A stretch of 8,714 nt of DNA from Fidelibacterota bacterium (GCA_022564085.1 JADFMC010000069.1:1-8714), one strand, 5' to 3'. Shown: positions 1 through 5,768, numbered from the stretch's first letter. Made by a program: numbers and translations. The notes: a model not told the origin generated them from the sequence alone.

Positions 1-247
1 TAAAAGGGGCTAGTATTGCATTGGCTAAAAATGGGACCAGTATGAAGTATACTGCGACGGCGGAGTCAAATCGATATCCATGGGCTATGGCCAGAAATAT
101 ATCACTAAGGCTGGTGCTGCCATCTAATTTATCACTGAAATAAACAATTAAGACTATCCTGAATATGCCCAAGTAAACCACCGCAAAGACGTAAACTTGA
201 AGCAGTCTTATAAACTCTTGGATGTAGTTTTGCCATCTACTGCTCAT
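1..247 (-). CDS. LTA synthase-like / phosphoglycerol transferase membrane protein, N-terminal part (truncated by window edge)
   Basis: The minus strand is open from an ATG at 247-245 to the window edge, giving 82 residues with no stop. A Shine-Dalgarno-like CCTAAGG lies 6-7 bases upstream of the ATG. The protein starts MSSRWQNYIQEFIRLLQVY and has one hydrophobic helix at about residues 16-37. A loop containing SDKLDGSTSLSDIFLAIAHG follows, then a second hydrophobic stretch from about 63 to 82. The pattern of an aromatic first helix, then an HGYRFDSAV-type motif opening the second helix, recalls the N-terminus of the LtaS/MdoB family. Those proteins carry several membrane helices followed by an extracytoplasmic sulfatase-like catalytic domain that transfers phosphoglycerol. 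The catalytic domain lies outside the window, so the function is inferred only from the membrane part. G+C is near 40%, clearly lower than the nap genes. Confidence 0.6.
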   Translation of the reverse strand, partial: MSSRWQNYIQEFIRLLQVYVFAVVYLGIFRIVLIVYFSDKLDGSTSLSDIFLAIAHGYRFDSAVAVYFILVPFLANAILAPF

Positions 248-521
248 GACGGGCCTTAGGACTCATATAAAATTTAGATCTAGCCAACATTTTTACCGTC
301 TGCCGAAAGTATCATTGTAGGTTATTGCCACTAAACTACACAGGGAATGGTGATCTAAAAATAAATGCCCCGTATACGTGCTGGTGAGATTGATGCTGGT
401 GTATTCAACCAAAATAAAACCTTCTATTCTGCTAAACAAATACTCATGGCTAATAATTGGTCTTCAAATCATATTGGAAACAGGGCATAAAATAAAGAGA
501 AGCGCTAGGAATGTCCAAGGT
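248..521. other. AT-rich intergenic region with no supported gene
   Basis: This stretch lies upstream of the minus-strand membrane-protein gene and downstream of the IS3 relic. It probably carries that gene's promoter, but no convincing -35/-10 pair at normal spacing is visible. A plus-strand frame runs from 378 to 617, but its second half is the complement of the orfB relic and its first half resembles nothing I recognise. Confidence 0.5.
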
Positions 522-770
522 TTAATTCCAGCCCATCTGAAGCGGCTTCCGGTTGATTATTGCACGCGGATCAAGGATCTGCTGACCTCGCTCCCGATAG
601 ACATCCACCGGCTTTAGGTTCTGCAACGATGCATGGCATCAATAAGTGGACCCCATAGTTATGATACATATTGCCGATTCTTAGACGTAATCCCGGTATG
701 TTATTCAATAAGCTGCCAATGTCTTTGTCGAATGTTTGAAATATACCAGTGCCGGTGTTGGCCTGCCAGG
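522..770 (-). pseudogene. IS3-family transposase orfB, C-terminal remnant
   Basis: The segment 638-522 on the minus strand encodes a fragment with SLQNLKPVDVYRERGQQIL and ends at TAA (522-524). This matches the conserved end of IS3-type integrase-core transposases, where a YHxSL..(T)PxDVYxGRxxxIL motif is followed by a basic IKRKTL-like tail; here the tail is IINRKPLQMGWN. An in-frame TGA precedes it. Further upstream, in another frame, AAC TAT ... CAT and an NTGTGIFQTF stretch (about 755-725) look like frayed copies of the YN..R.H and NTDQG.QFT regions of the DDE core. The fragment is out of frame with itself and lacks the rest of the catalytic core. The C-terminal match is strong by eye; the upstream matches are tentative. 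Confidence 0.7.
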
Positions 771-783
771 AGCGTGATGAGTT

Positions 784-903
784 CTATAATAGGTGACTCC
801 CAAAACTGAATGATAATTCACCCACCGTTTGCTCGCCCTCGAGTGCTTCTAATGCTACCCGAGCCTTGAATACGACTGAAAGGTTAGGTCTTCCTGTAGT
901 CAT
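784..903 (-). pseudogene. IS3-family orfA, N-terminal remnant (39 codons)
   Basis: An ATG at 903-901 opens a 39-codon frame ending at TAG (784-786). Its core FKARVALEALEGEQTVGEL is the typical first helix of the IS3-family OrfA (helix-turn-helix, transposase_8 type), usually about 90-110 residues long. Similarity fades after the SFSFG segment, where a one-base insertion in the expected FGVHP motif and then a stop break the frame. It is followed on the same strand by the orfB remnant, with the C-terminal half of orfA and most of orfB missing. The fragment is short, but the motif is distinctive. Confidence 0.7.
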
Positions 904-936
904 GTTCTGCGCGCAACTATGCGCTTTGGTTAAAGC

Positions 937-954
937 AGTCCGCCAGCTGGCGGA
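937..954. repeat. Palindromic repeat, copy 1 (inside the IS3 relic)
   Basis: Bases 939-954 form a perfect 16-base palindrome, TCCGCCAGCTGGCGGA. Seventeen bases (AGTCCGCCAGCTGGCGG, 937-953) are identical to 5852-5868 next to the groEL stop codon. The copy lies between the presumed left end of the IS3 relic and its orfA start, in AT-richer surroundings. This suggests a small dispersed palindromic repeat family. Confidence 0.7.
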
Positions 955-1037
955 TTACATCTAAGCTACTGCCCAGTCTTTGGGGGCCACCTTTACAGGC
1001 CTACCCCCTGGGGTGATGGTTACACACCCAACATGGT

Positions 1038-1051
1038 GTGATATGTATCAA
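1038..1051. promoter_or_regulatory. Candidate CRP/FNR-family operator upstream of nap
   Basis: GTGAT-ATGT-ATCAA differs at one base from the FNR/DNR consensus TTGAT-N4-ATCAA. It can also be read as TGTGA-N6-TCAAA in CRP style. It is the only such site I noticed upstream of napA. nap genes are commonly controlled by FNR-family regulators, which makes the match plausible, but the site is 313 bases from the napA start and no transcription start is known. Confidence 0.35.
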
Positions 1052-1101
1052 AACGCTCCAACTGAGCGACTCGAATCACTTGATTTGAACGCCATAACGG
1101 A

Positions 1102-1130
1102 TTACCTTCGATCCAAGCGATAATCATAAT
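1102..1130 (+). promoter_or_regulatory. Weak candidate promoter for the nap operon
   Basis: TTACCT (1102-1107) and CATAAT (1125-1130) are separated by 17 bases. The -10 matches 5 of 6 sigma70 positions, but the -35 is poor. If used, the start site would be near 1137, and the CRP/FNR-like site would be centred about 92 bases upstream, a spacing seen in some activator-dependent promoters. It would give a leader of about 225 bases. This is speculative. Confidence 0.2.
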
Positions 1131-1363
1131 TCACCTGGTATCTATCGCTGGTGCCCGGAAATTAGACCGGCAGGCCTCGATCCGGTTATGGGCCGCCCTG
1201 GGCCGAGTAAGCACAGCGGACAGGCCCAGGATAGACCAACATTGTTACGGCTGACGGTGGGTGGTCTGCGGCCCCGCAATGTGCAGAATAATGGAATAGG
1301 AGTTTCAGGCTTGAACTTGTTATCAACCTTGCCGGCGAGACCAGGATCGGAAACAGCGCGCCC

Positions 1364-4138
1364 ATGAAAGTATCTAGGAAGGAATTCATCAAAATGGCGG
1401 CGGCCGTGGGTGCTGCCACAGCCATCGGGATCCCGATTACCAAAGCTGCCGCCCAGCAGGCCACCCTGGCGGAAGGCGGCTGGCGATGGGATAAGGGTGT
1501 GTGCCGCTTCTGTGGCGTCGGTTGCGGGATTATGGTGGCCACCAAGGATGATAAGGTGGTGGCTGTGAAGGGGGACCCGGCCGCGCCGGTCAATCGGGGC
1601 CTGAACTGCATCAAGGGCTATTTCAACGCCAAGATCATGTATGGGGCCGATCGGCTCACCGAACCGATGCTGCGGGTCAATGCCCGGGGCCAGTTCGACA
1701 AGCAGGGCAAGTTCCGGCCGGTGAGTTGGGAAAAGGCCTTCGAGGTGATGGCCCAGCAGTTCAAGAAATATTATAAGGAGCTGGGCCCCACCGGGGTGGC
1801 CGTATTCGGCTCGGGCCAGTACACCATCCAGGAAGGCTACGCCATGGCCAAGCTCATGAAGGCCGGCTTCCGCAGCAACAATATCGATCCCAACGCCCGC
1901 CACTGCATGGCCAGCGCCGTGGCCGGCTTCATGCAGACGTTCGGCATCGATGAGCCCTCGGGCAACTACGACGATATCGAACTGACCGACACCATGATCC
2001 TGTGGGGCGCCAATATGGCCGAGATGCACCCCATACTCTGGTCCCGGGTCACCGACCACCGGCTGTCGAACCCAAGCCGGGTGAAAATAGTCAACCTTAC
2101 GACCTTCACGAATCGCTGTTCGGACCTGGCCGACCTGGAGATAATCTTCAAGCCCCAGACCGACCTGGCTATCTGGAATTATATCGCCCGGGAGATCGTT
2201 TACGAACACCCCGAGGCTATTGATTGGGATTTCGTTAACAACCATACAGTTTTCGCCACCGGTTATGTCGATATCGGCTTCGGCATGCGCAGCGATTCCA
2301 ACCACCAAAAATTCAAAGAGAGCGAAAAGGACACCGTTTCCCAGGAGACCGCCAAGGTAGTTAGCGCTAACGAGGGTGTGACCTTGGGGTACGCCGGCTA
2401 TAGCGCCGGGGACGTCATGGAGATGAAACATTCGGGGCAGGCGGGCGACCACTGGCTGATCTCCTTTGAGGACTTCAAGCGGGCGCTGGCGCCCTATACC
2501 CTGGACTTCGTCTCCCGGCTTTCCAAGGGGGATCAGCACGAGACCCTGGAAGTATACCAGGCCAAATTAAAGCAATTAGCCGGCCTCTATATGGAGCAGG
2601 GCCGCAAGGTGGTCTCCTTCTGGAGCATGGGCTTTAACCAGCACACCCGGGGCACCTGGGTCAACGAGCAGGCCTATATGGTTCACCTGCTGCTGGGTAA
2701 GCAGGCCCTGCCCGGCAACGGCGCCTTCAGCCTCACCGGGCAACCCTCTGCCTGCGGGACGGCTAGGGAGGTGGGCACATTCGCTCACCGGTTGCCGGCG
2801 GATATGGTGGTGACCAATCCCGCCCACCGGGCCATCTCAGAGAAGAACTGGAAGATCCCCGCCGGCACGCTGAACCCCAAAGTGGGCTCGCACTATACCA
2901 AGCTGTTACGCGACATCGAGGATGGCAAAATCAAATGGAGCTGGGTGCAGGTGTGCAACCCGTGGCAGAATACGGCCAATGCCAATCACTGGGTCACGGC
3001 CGCCCGGAAGATGGATAATTTCATCGTGGTGTCCGACGTCTACCCCACCATCTCCGCCAAGGTGGCCGACCTGATATTGCCCAGCGCCATGATCTTCGAA
3101 AAATGGGGGGCCTACGGCAATGCCGAGCGCCGGACCCACCATTGGCGGCAGCAGGTCACCCCCGTTGGGCAGGCCATGCCCGACCTGTGGCAGTACATCG
3201 AATTTTCCAAGCAGTTTAAACTCCGTGAGGTGTGGAAAGCCTGGAAGATAAACGAGGATTTGACTCTGCCCGACGTCCTGGCAGAGGCAAAAAACATGGG
3301 ATTTAGTCCCGATGATACGCTCTATGACGTCCTGTTTGCCAATAGTGAAGCCCGGCAGTACCCCTGGCCCGACCCGATTGGGGAGGGCTTCCTCAATACC
3401 GAAGCCGCCGGAGACTCACGGAAGGTGGCCGGCTTTGGGGGATACGGATTCTTCGTGCAGAAATACCTCTGGGAGGAGTACCGCACCTTCGGATTGGGAC
3501 ACATGCACGACCTGGCTGATTTCGACACCTACCACCGAACCCGGGGACTGCGTTGGCCGGTAGTTAACGGCCAGGAGACCCCCTGGCGATTCAACACCAA
3601 ATATGATCCGTACGCCCGGGAACTTGGGGATGGCAAGCAGTTCGCCTTCTACGGACCGGCCCTGAAGGAGCTGCCTAAGGGGGACTTGACCGGTCCCCGT
3701 TCAGGGGGCAAGACCTCCTTGAAGAACAAGGCTAAAATATTCTTCCGGCCGTATGTGGATCCACCGGAAATGCCCGACGAACAATACCCCTTGTGGCTGT
3801 CTACCGGCCGGGTACTGGAGCACTGGCACACCGGCACCATGACCATGCGGGTACCCGAACTGCACCGGGCCGTACCGGAGGCCTTATGCTACATCAACCC
3901 CCAGGAGGCCAGCCGCCACAGTATCGGTAACGGCGACCTGGTATGGCTGGAGAGCCGTCGCGGCCGGGTGAAGGTGCGCGTGGCTACCCGCGGCCGGAAC
4001 CGCATGCCCGAGGGGATGGTGTTTGTGCCCTTTTTTGACGAGCGGGTGCTGATCAACAAGCTGACCCTGGACGCCACCTGTCCCATATCCAAGCAGACCG
4101 ACTTCAAGAAGTGTGCCGTCAAGTTGTACCGGGTATGA
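1364..4138 (+). CDS. napA: Periplasmic nitrate reductase catalytic subunit NapA
   Basis: NapA reduces nitrate to nitrite in the periplasm with a molybdenum bis-MGD cofactor and one [4Fe-4S] cluster, taking electrons from NapB. The 924-residue product begins with a Tat-type signal (MKVSRKEFIK then an Ala-rich segment to about residue 31). The cluster ligands are C47, C50, C54 and C82 (C-x2-C-x3-C-x27-C). The Mo-ligand cysteine is C181 in NARHCMAS. Family blocks GFNQHTRGTWVN, GQPSACGTAREVGTF, EKWGAYGNAERRT, STGRVLEHWHTGTM and the end motif ISKQTDFKKCAV are all present. The length and an extra region at about residues 623-765 match the long NapA form (about 920 residues) known from Campylobacterota, not the roughly 830-residue proteobacterial form. 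The Tat motif has Arg-Lys instead of Arg-Arg. No strong ribosome binding site is seen (AGGATCGGA is 13 or more bases upstream), but the Tat signal and the lack of other start codons support this start. Confidence 0.97.
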   Translation: MKVSRKEFIKMAAAVGAATAIGIPITKAAAQQATLAEGGWRWDKGVCRFCGVGCGIMVATKDDKVVAVKGDPAAPVNRGLNCIKGYFNAKIMYGADRLTEPMLRVNARGQFDKQGKFRPVSWEKAFEVMAQQFKKYYKELGPTGVAVFGSGQYTIQEGYAMAKLMKAGFRSNNIDPNARHCMASAVAGFMQTFGIDEPSGNYDDIELTDTMILWGANMAEMHPILWSRVTDHRLSNPSRVKIVNLTTFTNRCSDLADLEIIFKPQTDLAIWNYIAREIVYEHPEAIDWDFVNNHTVFATGYVDIGFGMRSDSNHQKFKESEKDTVSQETAKVVSANEGVTLGYAGYSAGDVMEMKHSGQAGDHWLISFEDFKRALAPYTLDFVSRLSKGDQHETLEVYQAKLKQLAGLYMEQGRKVVSFWSMGFNQHTRGTWVNEQAYMVHLLLGKQALPGNGAFSLTGQPSACGTAREVGTFAHRLPADMVVTNPAHRAISEKNWKIPAGTLNPKVGSHYTKLLRDIEDGKIKWSWVQVCNPWQNTANANHWVTAARKMDNFIVVSDVYPTISAKVADLILPSAMIFEKWGAYGNAERRTHHWRQQVTPVGQAMPDLWQYIEFSKQFKLREVWKAWKINEDLTLPDVLAEAKNMGFSPDDTLYDVLFANSEARQYPWPDPIGEGFLNTEAAGDSRKVAGFGGYGFFVQKYLWEEYRTFGLGHMHDLADFDTYHRTRGLRWPVVNGQETPWRFNTKYDPYARELGDGKQFAFYGPALKELPKGDLTGPRSGGKTSLKNKAKIFFRPYVDPPEMPDEQYPLWLSTGRVLEHWHTGTMTMRVPELHRAVPEALCYINPQEASRHSIGNGDLVWLESRRGRVKVRVATRGRNRMPEGMVFVPFFDERVLINKLTLDATCPISKQTDFKKCAVKLYRV

Positions 4139-4160
4139 CCGGGGACCACAGGGTTAAGGA

Positions 4161-4736
4161 GTGGCTATTACGTCAATCGATCATCGTGACCGAATAGCTA
4201 TTGGGTTAGGGATGGTAGCTGTGCTGCTCGTTATGGGATGCAGCCCGGTGCCCGGACCACAGGCTACAGGAGCCGGCTCAGCTGGCGACATTCCCGATAC
4301 GGCCCTGAGCTACCGCCACGAGCCGCTGGACAGTGCGGCGGTGACACCCGGGACCCGGTACTCCGCTAGCGAACCGGGTGAGAGCCAACTGCTGGAGCGA
4401 TCCTATGAGAACGCGCCGCCACTTATCCCGCACAGTCTGGCCGATCTACTGCCCATCACCAGGACCAGGAACGACTGCCTGGAGTGCCACCATCCCGATG
4501 CAGCCGAAGATTTTGAGGCCACCGCCATGCCGCCCACCCATTTCTACGACTACCGGCGCAACCGGCGACTGGAAGATGGCAACCCGGCCATGTATAATTG
4601 CACCCAGTGCCACGTCCCCCAAGCCGACGCACCGGAACTGGTCAAGAACACGTTCCAGCCCCGGTTTCGGGATGATGCGGGCCGGCATTCGTCCAACCTG
4701 TTTGACGTGCGCGATGAGGGGGTCGAGGAAGATTAG
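4161..4736 (+). CDS. napB: Dihaem cytochrome NapB, electron transfer subunit of periplasmic nitrate reductase (apparent lipoprotein)
   Basis: NapB passes electrons to NapA. The product has two haem-binding motifs, CLECH (106-110) and CTQCH (147-151). The typical NapB histidines acting as second axial ligands are in PPLIPH (H91) and PPTHF (H127). VPQADAPELVKNTF near the end is also family-typical. Residues 12-26 are hydrophobic and end in VMGC (C27), a near-lipobox, so the protein may be lipid-anchored instead of free in the periplasm. The gene starts 22 bases after napA, so it is in the same operon. The start is uncertain. The frame opens with GTG at 4161, but the good Shine-Dalgarno TAAGGAG (4155-4161) abuts or overlaps it. 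A start 5 bases further on would be ATT (4167), and the first internal ATG (4212) would leave too short a signal peptide. Confidence 0.93.
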   Translation: MAITSIDHRDRIAIGLGMVAVLLVMGCSPVPGPQATGAGSAGDIPDTALSYRHEPLDSAAVTPGTRYSASEPGESQLLERSYENAPPLIPHSLADLLPITRTRNDCLECHHPDAAEDFEATAMPPTHFYDYRRNRRLEDGNPAMYNCTQCHVPQADAPELVKNTFQPRFRDDAGRHSSNLFDVRDEGVEED

Positions 4737-4825
4737 CGGTCAGGGTTGCCAGTGCACGGGCGGATGGCCGGGAGCAATCCCATCACGGTAGCCGGGCGGC
4801 GATCCATATTTGGGGTGTGCCATAC

Positions 4826-5062
4826 ATGAATGTCTCCAGCATAGTGGTGCGTACCAAGCCGGCGGCGGTCAAATCGGTGATGGCCGCGCTGGAGAAAAGT
4901 GGCTTGTGCGACGTTTTCTTCTCAGATAAGCAAGGGCGGATAGTCGTAACGGTGGAAGGTGAGACCGTGGATGGAGAGGCGGAGAAATTACTGGCGATCC
5001 AGAAGCTGCCGGATGTGCTGGGGGCCGATCTGGTGTATGCGTTTAGTGATGAGGGGGACTGA
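4826..5062 (+). CDS. napD: NapD, chaperone for NapA maturation
   Basis: NapD is a small cytoplasmic protein that binds the NapA Tat signal and assists cofactor insertion before export. The 78-residue product starts MNVSSIVVRTKP. It contains the alternating beta-alpha-beta pattern of the family with DVFFSDKQGRIVVTVEG and ends in a LPDVLGADLVYAF strand, close to typical NapD sequences. The ATG at 4826 is preferred over the in-frame GTG at 4817 because GGGGTG (4812-4817) is a well-placed ribosome binding site 8 bases upstream and because NapD proteins normally begin with M-N-[IV]-S-S. It is third in the operon, 89 bases after napB; in many bacteria napD precedes napA. The partner signal peptide here has an unusual Arg-Lys motif. 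Confidence 0.9.
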   Translation: MNVSSIVVRTKPAAVKSVMAALEKSGLCDVFFSDKQGRIVVTVEGETVDGEAEKLLAIQKLPDVLGADLVYAFSDEGD

Positions 5063-5084
5063 CCCCGCTCCCTGAACAACCGCC

Positions 5085-5107
5085 AAGCCCGCCTTCGGAC
5101 GGGCCTT
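5085..5107. terminator. Hairpin downstream of napD, candidate terminator
   Basis: AAGCCCGCC-TTCG-GACGGGCCTT folds into a GC-rich stem with a CTTCGG tetraloop, one C/A mismatch and one bulge, 22 bases after the napD stop. No U-tract follows on either strand. It may act as a weak or Rho-assisted stop, or as a 3' stabiliser, between the converging nap operon and lipoprotein gene. Confidence 0.4.
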
Positions 5108-5108
5108 A

Positions 5109-5139
5109 GGGCGCAGGTACAGCTCCTAAGCTGTAGCCC
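5109..5139. terminator. Second hairpin between converging genes
   Basis: TACAGCT-CCTA-AGCTGTA (5118-5135) is a perfect 7-base-pair stem. An outer GGGC/GCCC pair (5109-5112 with 5136-5139) can extend it with a bulge. It sits 25 bases downstream of the lipoprotein stop on the minus strand and could serve as a 3' end structure for either transcript. A clear U-tract is absent. Confidence 0.3.
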
Positions 5140-5164
5140 AATCAATTTCCGAATGGAATCCCTT

Positions 5165-5350
5165 TTATTGGTCTTTCACAGATTCCGGCGCGGGTTCGGT
5201 CGTCTCCTCTTCCACTGCCGGCTCGGCGGCAGGCTCAGCTGCCTCCTGCACTGCCGGCTCGGCGGCCGGGGCTTCCTTTTCAGCTTTCTTGGCACAACCG
5301 GCAAAGATAAATGTACCGGCAATCAATAGTACAATCAGCCTTTTAATCAT
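5165..5350 (-). CDS. Small Ala/Pro/Glu-rich lipoprotein, function unknown
   Basis: The 61-residue product MIKRLIVLLIAGTFIFAGC... has a short basic start, a hydrophobic stretch (5-17) and a lipobox FAGC with C19 as the predicted lipidated residue. The mature part is only about 43 residues, starts CAKKAEKE and is mostly Ala, Glu and Pro, with no folded domain evident. It contains a duplicated 12-residue unit beginning AAEPAV (29-40 and 41-52). The ATG at 5350 is chosen because AAGGAG lies exactly 7 bases upstream. The frame extends to an ATG at 5461, but that extension would bury the signal peptide. It is separated from groEL by more than 500 bases including a terminator, so it is transcribed separately. 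Acidic, proline-rich tails of this kind may span periplasm or bind surfaces, but no role can be assigned. Confidence 0.8.
   Translation of the reverse strand: MIKRLIVLLIAGTFIFAGCAKKAEKEAPAAEPAVQEAAEPAAEPAVEEETTEPAPESVKDQ
5213..5266. repeat. 36-base period tandem repeat inside the lipoprotein gene
   Basis: An identical 18-base block (CACTGCCGGCTCGGCGGC on the plus strand) occurs at 5213-5230 and 5249-5266, 36 bases apart. It encodes AAEPAV twice on the minus strand. The in-frame period of 12 codons suggests that the tail grew by slippage or unequal duplication. Confidence 0.75.
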
Positions 5351-5378
5351 CGAAGTTCTCCTTATTAGTCCCATGATA

Positions 5379-5409
5379 CTTATAAGCTTAGGCGAAAAAT
5401 CACCTTCAA
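5379..5409 (-). promoter_or_regulatory. Weak candidate promoter for the lipoprotein gene
   Basis: On the minus strand TTGAAG (5409-5404) and TATAAG (5384-5379) match 4 and 5 of 6 sigma70 positions, but with a long 19-base spacer. The site is about 30 bases upstream of the lipoprotein ATG, a sensible leader length. Confidence 0.3.
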
Positions 5410-5768
5410 GCGAGATTAATTTTGCCAAATTCAGTTTTATTATCTGTGGCCCCAGATCCACGCTGGTGCGATGGATAGGGATATCGACCGGGCCATCATT
5501 TGACCCACTTATGCCCAGGTAAAGGATAGTAAAAAGCCATAAAAAGGTTCATGCCTGTCGATGGGGGAGGCGAGCCTATGAGGGAAAGGAAAAATGCAAA
5601 ATGGGCCCTGATTCAAACAATCCCTTTGGTCCGCCCATTCAGCAAACTCCCCCCCGATGGCAGGGTGCAGGGTAAATTTTTCTAAGAGCGGGGGAATATA
5701 GGGATTTTTGGGAGGGCTGTCGTGCGCCTGGTGCGCCGCCCAAACCGTTGGCAGGTATTTCCTAGCCC
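5410..5768. other. Intergenic region between the lipoprotein gene and the groEL terminator
   Basis: No gene is supported here. The only item of note is a 35-codon plus-strand frame (5578-5685) preceded by GGGGGAGG, with a product that resembles nothing I know. G-rich runs occur around 5560-5570 and 5690-5715. Confidence 0.4.

Larger units (their letters stand above)
522..997 (-). mobile_element. Decayed IS3-family insertion sequence
   Basis: On the minus strand, this region has the beginning of an IS3 orfA (903-784) and the end of an IS3 orfB (about 770-522) in the correct order, with most of the element between them deleted. Upstream of orfA, the minus strand from 997 to about 969 reads TGTAAAGGTGG followed by CCCCCAAAGACTGGGCAG. 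This resembles IS3-family terminal inverted repeats (TG...CCCCAAA.GTTGG). A matching right end was not found beyond 522, so that boundary is simply the orfB stop. Frameshifts, stops and the missing middle mean that it cannot encode an active transposase. A 16-base palindrome sits between the left end and orfA. Confidence 0.7.
998..1363. other. Upstream region of the nap operon, no supported gene
   Basis: This 366-base stretch separates the IS3 relic from napA. The first part, to about 1140, is AT-richer (24 of 60 G+C at 1081-1140). From 1141 it is GC-rich (38 of 60 at 1141-1200). All frames in the GC-rich part carry stops and no homologous protein fragment is recognised. The napA frame is open back to a TAA at 1289 without another normal start codon. 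The region probably holds the nap promoter and a long leader. Confidence 0.5.

Noticed and set aside
378..617. Plus-strand frame of 79 codons
   Set aside because: Its second half is the complement of the IS3 orfB remnant; no ribosome binding site or homology supports it.
1020..1127. Minus-strand frame of 35 codons starting MIIAWIEGNP
   Set aside because: Short, unrecognised and overlapping the candidate nap regulatory sites; could be chance or a gene relic, but nothing decides it.
600..1140. Possible tRNA or other RNA gene in the AT-rich left part
   Set aside because: No cloverleaf, TTC-loop motif or CCA-adjacent acceptor stem was found by eye.
1142..2539. Long minus-strand open frame of 465 codons opposite napA
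   Set aside because: It is antisense to napA, whose motifs are unambiguous; its product has no recognisable domain and it reflects GC-rich codon bias.
5213..5266. Possible CRISPR-like or DNA-level repeat array
   Set aside because: Only two copies, in frame inside the lipoprotein coding sequence, and best explained as a protein repeat.
5351..5461. N-terminal extension of the lipoprotein to an ATG at 5461
   Set aside because: It would bury the signal peptide; the ATG at 5350 has a correctly spaced AAGGAG.
5578..5685. Plus-strand frame of 35 codons starting MRERKNAKW with an upstream GGGGGAGG
   Set aside because: The ribosome binding site is suggestive, but the frame is short, has no homology I recognise and sits in G-rich intergenic DNA.
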